From Pseudoneurospora amorphoporcata (taxonomy: Eukaryota > Ascomycota > Sordariomycetes > Sordariales > Sordariaceae), in assembly GCA_033297205.1 (NCBI GenBank), contig MU859233.1:1-64000 (forward strand): DNA of 64,000 nucleotides. The letters run 5' to 3'. The notes below the pieces were generated by a model. It did no database searches, had not been told where the DNA came from, and was given only the letters and a program-made list of their open reading frames with translations. Numbering within the stretch: position 1 is the first letter of the stretch; each line of letters begins with the position of its first letter. This document shows positions 23,494-37,600 of this stretch, piece by piece. Position numbers and translations under genes: made by a program.

Positions 23494-26087
23494 ACATTTG
23501 TTACCATCCTACATCACTTATGCACATATCTCGACACAACAATAAGATACCCTTGGGGCCCATTAACTGGGTAACCCAACTGGCAGACCGGTTCGGCTGC
23601 CGTGTACACTTGATTCCAGCATTGGGAGCGACACAAATTTAACGAACGAACTCACTGCATGACTCGGCCGGCGTTTGATTGTGGTTTTTTTTCTTTTGGT
23701 TTTTTTTTACCTTTGATTTACTTTGGGCTTGCGCATTGTCCACATCAGTTTGGCCTTAATATTCATGGTGGATTTGGGTCAAATGGTCTTTCACGGGTGG
23801 ACAGCCTTCGGGATTACAGGCTCGCGTGAAACGGCCAATGTTTACAATGATGGCATCGCTGCCCTGGGTGCATCAAACGGAATTGGGGGGAAATGGGGAC
23901 AGGCGGGCTACTTATTATCATCATGCATCGGTTGCGGGCTTCTGAAATCAAATTTTCTTTTTCTCTTTCTCATTTGGCAACCTCGAGCGGCGTTTCTACT
24001 TTTCTCTCTCATCACCATGATACCACAGTCCTTGCATTTGCCGGGGTGTTTCTTCGCGGTTCAATGCAACAAAAATGCAGACCGCTTCTCACAAAAGCTT
24101 CTTAGTACCTTTCACATGATTCACACTAGTGATTTTCTCTTCGTGACTTGGCTTGGCATCGCAGGCCTTCTTCTCGCATAGATTGGGGGGGGGAAACAAC
24201 AACGAGACGAGATAGCTGCTCGCTGTGTGTACGAGACTACTTTTTTACTTCTGAAAGGATCTGATCGGTCGGTCAAGGGCGCTGCCGCTACGCTACGGAC
24301 AAATCTGTCCGCGTTGTGGTTCGGGATCGCGCTTCCACCCAATCTTTTCTTGACAGCAGAGCAGGCTAGCGTCTAGCGGAATGCAGGTTGCGAGAAGGAA
24401 AGAAACACGAAAAGGAGAAAGCCAGCGAGCGAGCGAGTAGGCGAGCAGAACAAAACGCGCGAAAAAATGCGAATTTTCTACACAAAGTTCCAAAGCGTCA
24501 AAGTGTGTACACAACACGATGGTGATATTTCATAATGGCGGCTGTTGTTCTGATAGAAAGGACAAAACAAAACGGTCGCGGCCACGGGCGATGGCGGATG
24601 CCGTATAATATACTTATCAAAAGCCCTTGCGAGGCAAAAACAATTGCAAAAGGATTGATCAATTTGCTCCGTACTGTGTCTTTACATGTGACTGCCATGT
24701 CGTGAGGTTCGCTATCTGTCAAGGGGTTCGGAGCCTCAAATGCGGCGGTTACTCAACGGTAACACAGGCCAGGGGCAGCGGAAACGGATTGGTGTCGTCG
24801 GTATCCTTGGCGGCGTCTTGTAACTTCCCGTAGTGATAGTGATAGTGGTACATAATGATAATCGCCAATTCCGGCTTGGGCTCGCGAATATCCATATTCG
24901 CCCTCAAGTGCATCATCCTCATGGAAAACCCCAACTCCATTGATCTTCGAAATACGAGCGTGTGATTTACATGTTCAATCTTGATTCCACCTTGGAAATC
25001 TCAAAGGAAAGGTTTTGCGGGGAAAGTAGATCTCTTCCCCTCACACGAAACTCGTGGCACTTTTTCATCCGAAAGACGTTGGAGCGTTTGAGCCGGAAAC
25101 CCGATCTCGCCATCCGATATTCTCCGGGTCTTTTCGGGGCTCCAACCCCATTGATTTGCGGCCACGACCACCACTTTCCCCAGAATCCTTCATTGATCTT
25201 CATACCTTTACGTAGTCTCGATAATGCACTGCTTAGCCTTTTGTCTCAATTGCCCCACTGGGTTTTTTTTGGTTTGGGGAGCCTTTTCGGGCATGGGTAA
25301 GCAGAAGACGTTGAATGTGCATCAGAATAACCGCCAGGGATACAAGGGGGAGCGGGCGGACCTGAGGTTCGGCGGTCGGATAGTCTATCGGGATGAAGGG
25401 TTGGGAGTTTTCCAGCAGTTGTCGTCGCGATCGCGAAGTGATGATCATGATGATAAAGGGATGAAAGTGAGGGGAGAAAGGGGGAACTGGGAGACCGGGA
25501 AACAGATGCGAAATGGCATGTGAATGAACTAACATCAACCAGCGACCGCGAACGGACAAGACTCAGGGAGGCTCATTGCAGTGATGGAGGGTCACGAAAG
25601 ACGTCATACCCAACCTACCGTATCCCAATCCCAATCCAAATCGCAAACAACACTCACCGTTCCAGAGTCTCTCTCTCTCTCAGCGAAAGGGCTACCCGCC
25701 TACTTGTAGACTAGACTAGACCTATACATTCGGCATTCCAAAGGGAGGGTCCTCACCGCCGCTGCACCTGCAATCCCGTACACTATATGTAACCGCGTCC
25801 CGGGATACCATTTTCTGTCGCTGCCGCATATGTGCTCTGTTAGTCAGACTTAGTATAGACCCCGTTGGTGATCGACGGCGAACTACCCGTTTCCAAGTAG
25901 GTCTCGGTGATAGTGATACATAGGTGCTAGGGCTAGGAACAAGTCCCAGGCATGACAAATCGGGCCGCTGTTTGAAGTTTGGATTTTGGAAGAGGTTTTT
26001 GGAAACAACTTTACCAGGCCGGACCAGACGGAAGAAAAGAAGTAGGAAGACAGTTGCCGATGCGCCTGTCAAGATGGTTTAGTGAAA

Positions 26088-26206
26088 GTTACCGGGGCCG
26101 GTATTTCATCGTACATATAACTCGTATAAGATTAAAAGCTTGGAAGGAGAAGTTTGATTTTTTCTTTTTATTTTTTGAGAAAATTACCGAGGCCGGTATT
26201 TGGGTA
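26088..26206 (+). repeat. Two copies of a TTACCGRGGCCGGTATTT motif
   Basis: The motif GAAARTTACCGRGGCCGGTATTT occurs near 26087-26108 and 26178-26201, and GC-rich ACCGGT/CCGG words continue to about 26280. They lie in non-coding sequence. They could be a short duplication or a protein-binding cluster. Confidence 0.4.
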
Positions 26207-28670
26207 ATTTAGGTACGGCAGAGTAAAGGAAACGGTGAAAAACCGGTGCCGGATACTTACCGGTCACCGGTCAACGGAACGCGAAAACTTCCCGTTTTTG
26301 ATCCGATGCGTTCGTTATACTGGCACTCTACAATGCTTCGCCAACATGCATTTCAAAGGTCAAGAGATCTAAAGGTCGACAGAAATTGTCAAAGAGCCCA
26401 AGTCACCACACCTCCCTCACCGCCCGCATCTTCAATCACCAGACTGAAAGGACGGACCGGTATGATGTAATGCCGCCTCGGTATCATCCCGTCCCATTGC
26501 CCATTTTACCCCAACTTCACATGCTATGTAGACCAGATGGCACGATAAACTCTAAAATGTCTTCATCCGATGATGATGGACGGATTGCAGGGATATTAGA
26601 GACCGTCGTTCCTTCCTTTGTTCTTACACACACGAAAATCGCCGGATTCATCGAGGATGACATGACCGACAATAATGCCCGCCCCTCTTTCACGTGTATG
26701 CGCGTTTCCATCAACCACGCTGTTTCTCGGAGTAGCTGCCCCTTTCGACGGGGTTTGCTCCGAAGAACGCTGAATCGAAAATCTGCCATCGCGCGTTGGC
26801 GCTGAAAGTGGTGAAAGGGAATGGTCGCATGGCATAAGTCGAGAGATCAAGGTGGCATGAATGAAGCCATCACCAAGCACCGGTCGAAATAGTGGAGAGG
26901 GCGACGCATGTGGGTGAGCCGACGCAGGCACGTGCGGGAGTGAGGACGGATTTATAGGCAGTGTCTAACCCTAACCCGGCATGCGACATTTGGTTGTTGT
27001 AAGTGGATGCTGTACCTTCGTACCTCCGTTTTCTTCAACTTCATGCAGCACTGAACTCACGAGCCCAAGGCGGCACTTCATTCATCAGGAGGCAGGTTTT
27101 GGTAATTTGGTATCGCATATGCGCACCGAAAGTTACCGACTCCTTCCATGAATAATATGGAACCTTTTGGTCCAGGCAAGTTCAAATCCACTGTGTCATC
27201 AGCAACCCATCGTAGCTGCCCTTTGTCATCCACCACCTCACCTTCCCACCTGACAACATCCCAAACATCCCTCCCCTTCAATACCAAAAACCCCTCACAC
27301 GTGTACTAACTCTGATCACTCAACTCCCAAAGAACCCAACAACAACAGCAACAAAAAGGGGCATAAGTGGCGCCGCCCCGCGCGGCCTCGCAAGGCACAC
27401 TTCGATCCGTGTATCGTGCGGTCCCTTTCCAGGACCTTGAGGATCTGGAGAACGGTATCGAAGTGTCAAATAACGGTTCAACATGTGGGAGGTCTAGACC
27501 GTCTTCCCGCCTTTGTTTTACGACTTTCGGAATGCGCAATTCGGTTCACGTGTCGACCGTCATCCCGACCAACCGGCCGTAACATAAACCGGGGCCGGAG
27601 CGGGACCGTGGCAGGAGAAAAAAACTAAGCGGTTGCCGCATTTCGAAAGTGAAAAGGCACGCATGAGAGGGAATGACAGGACAGTCTATTAAGCGTAGAC
27701 GGGGCTAGTTAGGTGCTCGATGACAAGAAAAAAGTCCAGGGCCGTGATGAGGCTCGTGGGGTTATATCATATGACAGTGTATTCAAGTCGGAGGAAACAT
27801 GGTGTGAGTTTCAGTGAAACATGGATACCTCTATGTAAGGTATGTATCGACAAAACTCCCCGTAGTGTATGGTACATCTAATTCATAGTACTTTAATGAT
27901 GAGATGAAACAAAAGATTGCAGGAAAAAGAATTTGGGCTTAAAAGCTCTCTAGTTTAATCTCCTACCGCGACATCGCCCCATAATAATGCAAGTTCACGG
28001 AAGATTGTTCGATGTCTTTGTGCCGCTGTAAGTCCAATCACCAACAGATCGTTTGTTGGTGTTATCATGCCAGCGCAGCACTCCGTTTTCAGGGGTTTCC
28101 GCGCCGTCAAGGGGATAATGTGCGGTAGATAGTATCCAAATCACGTCCAGTCCAAGCATCCATGTCTAAACATGTACATGTTGCGGAGTAACATGACAAG
28201 TGAACCGAGGCAAAATGGTTAGGTCCTCAATCCCCTTCCCCAGATCAACAACCCCAGGTACCCAGAAAAAGAAGAGTCAAGACAAGCTTTTTGTGGCAAG
28301 ACCTTTTTACCTACCTACTTACCCCTTCCGCTTTGGCACTCGTGGCCACTCAGACGTTGTCCGGTCCGGTCCGGTCCCGGTCGAAACGAACATGATACTT
28401 GGCGACTCAAGATCAACCTCTTGTCCATCGTGTGCACCGTCCTCCGTATCTGTCTGGTCTTCCGAGGTTTCTGACGAGTCGAGTCACACATGACCACTGG
28501 AATGAAAATTAGAAGTAACTCGCAGCAAAGCCACGCAAAAGACTAGACCTCGGTAGCAGATCATCGAAATCTCATACATCCACTCTGGCTGGCCTTACCG
28601 ATATTTCACTTTGCTGAAACGTGTGGAACGTAAAAGCCCACGCCCACGTGGGGATCCGTTGGGAAACTAT

Positions 28671-28697
28671 AAAAAAAAAAAAAAAAAAAAAAAAAAA
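28671..28697 (+). repeat. A27 homopolymer tract
   Basis: Uninterrupted run of 27 A, immediately followed by GGGGGG. Confidence 0.95.
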
Positions 28698-31600
28698 GGG
28701 GGGTAAACCTGGAGTAGAATGGGGTAGAATACCTAGTGTACATACAGACATAAGGGTCGTAGTGTTGCTCGGCTCATATCCTTACTGCATCATCTTTTCA
28801 AATAACATATGATCGATCACCTGCCAACTACCTAACTCTAAGGGATGCAGTTTTGCGAAATTGTAAGTAAGAACACACCAGTTAGTTGTCCTTGACATCC
28901 ATTCCGTGTGAGCAATGTGCACCCTGGAGGCAATACTGTTGTCGTCGACGTCGGCCCGTGACTGTAAAGGTAGACATCGAGATGAGATGCGGAAGGGGGT
29001 ATCTTGATGTCTGCGACTTTTTTGTCTGAAACAGGAAGGAGAATGGTAGTTATCATCAAGTGTGTGCTTGCTTCCCAAAGACCCCGTGAATGATTGTTAC
29101 GGATCCTGCGAAGCACGAGCAAAAGTTTAGGAAAGCCAAGACGAAACTGGTCCTGCGTCCCGGACCGAGAACATGAAGGTAGGGCGGTCGGTAGTCGATG
29201 TGGAGATCTTGTAACATGTGAAAAAGTGATCAGTGTCCAGGGAGGGAGCGTTGGTGCGTGAAGTTTGACAACTTACCCAAGGTAGGTAGGTAGGAGGTAC
29301 TTTCTAGCCTGGGTCATAGCTTGTTGGGTTCGTTGTGAAATATACAACTAGGGGACATCAAAAAGAAAATCAACAAAATAAAGCAGAAGGGGTAGCTCAA
29401 AGTACCACCTTTCACGTGCCAGATAGCGATCTGATTCCGACCCCAAAGCTCAAAGTGTGGATGTTGGATGGGATGAAAGCACAAGCCAGCCATGGATGCC
29501 ACATGGCTTTGTCCATCTGTTGTCCGCGTCCATGTTCGTGTCCCCCCGCTGTCCCCTGGCTCCCGGACGTCTCGGCAATGGAGAAGATGACTCGGGAGTT
29601 GAAACACACCGTCAGTCAATAGTCGTTACCAGCCGGAAAAGGGGCATTCCTTATATCGCAGCTTTTCGTTGGCTTGTTGTTGGAAAAAAGAATTGTTCCT
29701 CTGAAACCTTCAGACTAAAATGAACCTAAAGCCGAACCCTTGCCTTGGCTCGTGAGACCAGGGACCAGATGAAACGGGTTGGCCAGAACTGAATCTTGGA
29801 TACCTAAAACGGATAATTGAAATACAGATAAGGGGCACAAAAGTGGGACCGGGCAACTTTGGGTTTTGTCTTGGAATTCTTCTGGAAGGTTTCCAAACCC
29901 GGAGGTTTCGTTCTTTGTAATCTCGGGATGAGGCGGGACGTTTGGTGGACGTTGTTTGGCTGCAACCGCACACCTCTCCGTCCCGGGTTGGATACGTAAC
30001 AGCCACCGTCGCAGTGACACCCAGGCTGAATACTGGAAACGGTTCAATGCCCCCGACGTTGACCAAGTGAAGAGTTGTGTCTGACACTTGACAGATGATA
30101 CCTAGGTAGTCACACCAGACAGCCTTGTGGATACCGCGAGGTGGCTCTTTGGTGTTTGATATTGCTAATGAGTGATGCCCAACGGTTTGTTTGTTTGTTT
30201 GTTGTTCGACTTTGGTATGTAGCCGCAACTAACGACAAAAAAGATAAAGCAGACGGCACATGCAGGTGCCATTCTTTCCCGTCTTAACCTAGACTACCTC
30301 CCGATGTGGGTTTGCTGGTGCGCTGGCAGCAGGCTGACCTTTTGTCAAATATTTTTGCTGGTCACGGTACCTAAACCTAAACTTTTCTAAGCCTCAGCAA
30401 CTCGCAACGTATCATGTATGAGAGTGAAGAATAGGCTGACGTTCGTTCGTTCGCCGTTTCCATTTCTTCGGAGCAGCAATCTGCCTCCGATTCTCCACCT
30501 ACAAGCGATCCAATGGCGTCTTTGGGGTTGTTGAGAATAAGGGACTTTGAAATCCTATATCCTTCGGCGACAGCTCCGATCAAAGGTTCTTGAATTCTGG
30601 TGGTTCGTTTCGCTTGGCTTCCTCTTGGCTACTGCAGAATTTTGACAGTTGCAGATTTCTTGAATGTTACCCTTGCTTTTTCTTCTCTTGGGGCTTGCCT
30701 CTGCTGGGAGTGTCGAGTTCCCATGTGGCTGATAAACTGGACTCTTGGCGCCATCGACGACGACGCACGATGTTTGTCGTGGGATGGGGGAGTCATGCTG
30801 AACGGCAGAGATTTCCCCTCTTCTCTTTCTGTTTGGATAGTCTCCTGTCTCTCAGCATGGGCGGAGTTGCTGTCCGCATGTGTCGAGGTGAGAGATGTCG
30901 TGATGGCGACTGGACCAAAGGACCGTATTATGATGATGGCTGTGATCGATGATGGTTGGAAACACTCCCAGAGCCTTCCTCATCCCACCAACTCTCCGCA
31001 CATCCCCAAAGCCGCGCGCAGCGCGCTAGTGTTTGAAAACTGGCCAAGAAAAAAAACTGCAACTGTCACGATCCGTTCTTGTGCATGAAAACGAAGCAGC
31101 TGAAAGGAAGACGATTGTGCTTGTTTGGTGGTTGATGGAAAGTCGGTGAACAAGGCCCGGCCCGGCATTACCTTACCGGTATGTACATATCGTCGATAAG
31201 CCTTATCGCCAGCTGCAGTGTAACCCTCCCTTGGCTGAAATACAAGGAATTACCTAAACAGTTGCGCCTGACAGCCCCTCTTTCCATGCGGGGCTTGTCG
31301 CTGCGGTGTCGCTGTCGCGCATGTCGCACAGCGCAGGCTAGCATTAGCTTAGCGTTAGCTTAACAGTAGCCACGGGAGGCTAATGCACTGCGGACACATA
31401 CGATCCAACCGGACGACACACATCTAGGTGATGAGTTGTTAACCAACGGCCAATTCAAGGCACGGGGCGTGGGAGGTGTGAGATAGCAGCCATGAGGTAA
31501 GGAGAATTGAATATTTCCTGCGATAAATTCATTTTTCATTTTTCTCATTTTTCCTTACATTTTTGTTTATCCCATCATCAAAACACCATCTCCGTCAACC

Positions 31601-34600
31601 CTCCGTTCACGACCCCCGGCTACGATACATATCTCCGGAGCCGCTGGTCGGTGATGCTCGCCCTGGAACTTGGCGATTCCAATTGGTTAATTCCAGCCTT
31701 GGACGCTACGAATGTCACGGATACGATGTGACGAGAAACGGCAAGATCGAGGTCACAGTCGCCATCAACGGGCCGACAGCGAATCTTCGGCCCGGGTAAT
31801 TATGTGATCTTCAGGTCCAGCTTATCAGATTTGACCTCGAAGAAGGCTGAGATATGATGTGTTTCTCAACGAGTATCAATATCAAACTTGGATCGATACG
31901 GTAGTCGGGTATGATGCTGTTTCCAGTTATCATTGGTAGCCCTGGTATCGTCAATTTGCTTCTGCCAGCCCGAGTTCATGTTGTGAACTTGTGGCTTTTA
32001 CAGGATCTCTCAGGACACCCTTCCCATCGCTGCGCTTTGACACTTCCAACAGTGTCCAAATATCTATATCACACCAAACTCACCGACTCTTTATCAAAAT
32101 CATGCGCCGGATGTGCTTTCACCGCACAGTCTGTCGAGATAGCCAACCGAGCGCAAAAGTTGCCGTCTTGGTTTGCGCAAGAAAGGTCCTCAGCTCGGAA
32201 TTACATCCGCCTTGAATGTCACGATACCTACCTATCTTTCGTACCATTCTCCTATTGTCAACCAGGAAAAATGAGTCCCGAAACTTGTAGGGTCATCAGG
32301 AAACACGGGAGTGACAGACAGATTGAAACTGTCATCGATTCACTTGGTAGAACAGTTTCCGGACTGATAGACAGAAGTATGGCTGATTTCCAAGTTAGCC
32401 ACGGCTCGTATTCAGTCCACAACCCGGTTGTTGTCATTTTCGTCGTTTCCAAACACTGTTTACACCCTCCATTCGAGTCTTGAAGTTTCGACCAACCACG
32501 CATGTTCTTTTCACCCTCCATTCTGCAGCCATGACACTTTGACATAATGCATTTCATTTCATTTATTAGGGTGCTCGAGGGGCGACAGGCTGTCAGTCCT
32601 CAACAACTGCAAGTAATCCCATTCATCCCGGTTCAAAGCTCTGTACCGTCCAAGCAGCTCAGCGACACATGACAGCGGTTCATGAAAATGACAGCTCATT
32701 GCCATTGGCTTTCTCATTACCCCTCTATCACTAAGACGTCCAAATACTGGGGACCAACCAGAACCCCAGCATTGCCTTTTCTCATCGCTCAACTCATAGC
32801 TACCCCTCCTGCCCCTCGATCCCCCCCCCACAAAATCTCTCAACCGCTGGCATCTAGACCCTTTTGCCCTGCTTTAGCTTCCCGTGTTGTCATTACTCGT
32901 AAGCTGATAACTGAGCTGTGCTCGGGTACGTGTCGCGGGGTGATTGAGGGTGACTGAAGCTGAGGTTGGGAGATGCGAGTACGAAACGAAACGGTCCGCC
33001 TGGAAGACAAGTCCAAGAACAAAAAAAGAGTCGATATTCCATTCTCGACTTCGTTTCTGTTATCAAATCCCGCTATCGTAAGATAGGTCTTCAAGTCTGC
33101 CTTGCCATATTACAGACGGATAAACGTTCGTTGACACGTAACGTCTAAACGGAGGCATCGGCTCCATGAACCTCAACGAACCTATTTCCCAAGCGCCGCC
33201 TAGACTTAGACCTTACCCAGTGTAAGCTGGGATCCACCCCTTCCCCAAACGACTATCCATTCCTGCTTGTCCGTCTGTCATTTTCCAACACAAGTTTCAG
33301 TCTCCTCTCCTGCTCCTCTCATGACGGAATTGAAACAGCCGTAAAGGTCACGGAAACGAAACGCGATAGGTAAATAAAGATCTAGAGTTTTAAACAAGAT
33401 GACCCCCGCGGCCAACTGTCCCTACAGGATGTATCTGGATGCATCTCTTAGCCACTTTCCGCTCTCACTATTCATGATAACACCACTAAAAATAATAATA
33501 ATAAAAAAAAAAAAAAAAACTACAAGAACGTGGTATTCCGCCACGTTGACTCCACTCCCGAACCGGTGGCTTTCCTTTTGTTACACGATGGCTTGCATAC
33601 ACGACGACGCCTCCATTCAGTCCGGGCTGAAGTCCACGTACATGTAGCGGTTATGGTGGTCGTCCTCCCGTTTCGTAAGAAACTGTTATATTACAATGGG
33701 TGCATGATACAGCACCACCATCTTACTACGAGAAACCCAGAACTCATAACCGGGAGGCTCTCCCGCCCCGGTCGAGATGTTTACCTTAACCATTTTTGGG
33801 CCGAGCGGCGATCCGTTTGCTGACATTCGCTTAGATCTTTGTCAACCTAATGTTCGCTTATGTACAACACATCTCATTCCTCTGGAGCTTCTTTCCGGAG
33901 ATGAGCGAGAGACACGTGAGCAACACGACGGATGCGCCACGGTGATGGATGGCCAGTGGATGTTGTGGTTCTTTTTCGGCCATTGTCGGCACGATCATCA
34001 GTTACCTTACCTACTGATGCTGGGGGTCGACACTTGGACTTGATCCGGCCGGGATCTGGTCTGGTCGGGTCCGGTAGCCGGCCATCAAAGACCCATCGAT
34101 GATCGCCAGCCCTGACCGGTGGAGGTCGGAGGTTGGAGTACGGATCCACGGGATTGTGGGCCCGTGAGCGCGGGTGCAGGTGGATGCCGCTGGGAGGCCG
34201 GAAATAGGTTCTTCACGTATGTATCCCGATACGTGTCTCGGTACGTTGATTTCAAGAGGCATGTAAAGAGCTTAATGTGGGGAGGTAAGCCGAGAGGCAC
34301 TTAGGTACCCCTTCCTGAAGCTAGGTTCTCATAATCTTGTCATCCTGTTCGAGGGAGGGGAGTCGGAATGCTATACCCTAACCCTGGCCTTACACCACTC
34401 GAAGATGATATCCCTTTGAATAGATATCATGGACTATCTCATACGGGTCTCTGATAACCATTCTGGGTGTAATCGAAATATTGAATAGCATGATTTGAAG
34501 CCAAGTCCAGCCTCGTATGATCACACAATCACCGAGTGTCTGCGAGTGTCTGCGACTCAAGCTGTGCTGTGACTTCCGGGGCATCGTATCATTTGATCAT

Positions 34601-37600
34601 TCGGGCACCTTTGGGAGACTGTTCTAAATCGAAGCGCGAAAAGGATAGAGAGAGTGTCAAGACACGTGTCCAGCGTGCCTACCGTTAGTTCTCGCTGTAG
34701 CAACAGCCTCAGCGACTGTGTCGACCGTACCTTCCTATTAAGCACCTTCCCATTCTGCTGGTTATCTTTGAAAATGGCAGGCGCGGCCATGAACCCATCA
34801 TTAGAATTTGCTTGTCGCGTTGGGTCTCTCAGGGTTCTTTTTTCTTCCAGCCAACTCTCCCATTTGCTCCAGTCCCTCTGCCCCTCTCGATATTCCTGGC
34901 GTCTTGCTGCTTCATCTTTCCCGGCGTTGGTCCATGCGCGCCCACATTTGTTGTTTATTCATTCCCTTCAAACTCGATTTAGCTCAGCCCTGGCCGGGAG
35001 CCCAGCTGATTCCTTGTTGCCATTTCCCGTGAAGACTGAAGGCCTCTCTACCATTTATGACGTGCACCTCTTAGGAAACACATCAGGCAACTCCATCAAA
35101 ACGATGAGACTTTTGGATAGTTATGAGCCATTTGCAATGCTTTCGGTGAGTAATCAAATGAACCTTTGCGATATGATAGTAATTGACATATCTTAAAACA
35201 GTTGTTACACTCAACAAAACGGCCACTTTGCACGCTCCAGGCCCAACAGGCCCAGCATCAACTCAACATATTTGTTCTTGTTTACACGTCGGCACTATTG
35301 AATCAGCTCCATCTAGACGCCAGTCAATCATTCATCAACCCAAGCAGCTGAAAGGTGGAAGAGAACCCAACCACTCCTTATCTACCTGCGTGGAATCAAT
35401 GTAATCCTATTGATGATACATAAGGTATATATGTTTTCTCCTATGGCGAGTAAGCACCCGGGCCGTCAAGACCAGACCTCGCTGACCTACTTTTCATTAC
35501 ACTTAGAGCCCACGATACTCAGCAACACGAAATTTTCGAACGCATGGCGTCTCCGGGACTTAAGAGCTGACATACCAGGACCGAGGCACGGAGCGACAGA
35601 GCGAACATATCGACGATGAACCTGTCGCCGTCGGCAAGTGTACAAGAACTACAGAAGACCTCTCCGATTCTGTCTGCGGTCAACCATGCATATCGCCAGC
35701 TGTCAATGTTGGTATGAGACATCATCTGCCTGGCTGCATTTCAGCAGATGTGTTCCTTGCATACCAGAGTACGTACTGATGCACCGCCTTTAATGCATCG
35801 CCTTTGCTTGATTTGGCGTCATTACCGATCCGCAATGTTCAACCGATGCCTTTGACCCAGGTCCCAAGGTCGCCAGCCAGGTCCTTGCTTGTTTACAACC
35901 TCTTTTTCCGGTTCCCGTTACTCAATCAGAGACACCTCCAGTATCGCTTGCAAGGTCTTGGATGTTGAACCGATTGACCTCGGCTGTCGTGTCTCGCATG
36001 CACTGGAGGAAAGATCCAGACTCTCAGCTTCCCTCTGCCCGAATAACCTCATGATGAAGGGTTCGCGTGGAAACATCGACGTCAGAACCTCACAAATTGG
36101 GGGCCATCTCACTTGGGTTGCTTGTGTCAGACAGCTTTGGCAGCTCTTTCTGTCCTAGTTCTTGGCCACCTGGGCTTTTTGAACGTCCTTGGTCGTGTCC
36201 TTGTCTTTTGGGATGTGATGTGTCCCTGGATGTGGTCGGTCCTTGGATGCCAGATAAAACTGCGGGGTAAGCAACAGCGATGATCCACATCCCCATCCGC
36301 CCCCAATCACCTAGTCACCCGAAAAAAGCCCACTTTTCATCCATGGCCGGGATCAAGGGAGAACGAAGAGGCTCAAATCAGTTTGGTTCAGTGATTTTTA
36401 TGTTTGGGGGCGCTTAATTGCTCGGTATACTACGGCACGGCAGGTCTTATGTCAATGGAGTGTCGAGGATAGGTGGTTAGAGGCTGAACTCGGGACGGTC
36501 GTGATGGAGGGGTCGCGGCGGCTGGGCGGATGCCACGGGACTGCTTCGATGTCGTCAATTGTCTTGATTGTCGCGGGCGGATCGAGATGTCGTCTGAAAG
36601 GGGCTCTGTCCGTTATGGCAGGATTTTCGTTGCAGGACGATGAAAGGCTTTGCGTTGGTTGATAATACTAGATCAATGGGTTGCACTTGTTGTCAGGTGG
36701 GAGAGACGGGATGCGGGAGAGCAGGCTGGGTGGCTGAGGGTTGAAGTGGGGAGCGCTGGAGACGCTACAGAAAGTTGTTGCATTAGCGCAGTTAAGGTGT
36801 CCTGAGAAAAGAATTACTTGTGTAATTGGAGACCCAATTGTTCCATCCGTCGGTTTGCAGGCTCCGCATCGAAAGAAACAAATGACATCAATCTCCATCC
36901 CAAATTCAATCAGGGGTCCCAATTCCGCACATCGTCGCGGATCCGAACCACTGACCTGGAGAATGATGCGCGCATGGGTACCAGCGGAGCCTCCAAATCC
37001 ATTCCATCTTATTTGCACTTTCTGCCTCTTTTCGCATTTATTATTTTATTTGATTTTTGTTCAATTAATACCGAAACGATCTTCCACACCCTCACCGTCG
37101 TCCATCGTTCCCAAGAAGCGTTTGGGATCCCCACCACTAAACAACCCACCTCCCATGACCAGTGACGTACTGTGCCCAGACCCAAACTTGCTCGCCGCTT
37201 CTCGATCCGCCAAATTAGATGCCATGCTGTGGTCACCTGGATAGAAAGAATCCTTCCAGAATGTCTGGAAGCCGAGTTTTAGTCCACTCATTACCCATGG
37301 TGAGACAAGGCCAGCGCCAGGAACATAACATTCCCTCGGACAGACAGACCACCGTTGACATATCGCTACACTACTACCGTTAGCTTACAATGCCCGAACA
37401 CAGTGTATTGAGTTAAACGACGGCCATCAAATACCCACAAGCAAATCGAAACTATGATTTCATGCCCCCCTGATGCGATGTTTCCAGGGCCTATATTGTC
37501 CAAGTCTAAGACATTGGACGGTATGTACCAGACACTATAGCCGTTGGCGTTACAGTTACGTACCATTATCTTAGAGACATTGCTGTCTTCCCCGGCTCGC

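Noticed and set aside
31911..32483. 190-codon ATG frame on the plus strand
   Set aside because: Length is about the maximum expected by chance in this much sequence, codon use lacks the C-ending bias, and no motif is visible.
34654..35196. 180-codon open stretch on the plus strand
   Set aside because: It begins at GTG, and its first half is Ser/Leu/Phe-rich from pyrimidine-rich DNA. No domain and no codon bias.
36905..36990. tRNA-like GTGGTTCGGATCC on the minus strand
   Set aside because: The flanking bases do not form a T-stem or an acceptor stem.
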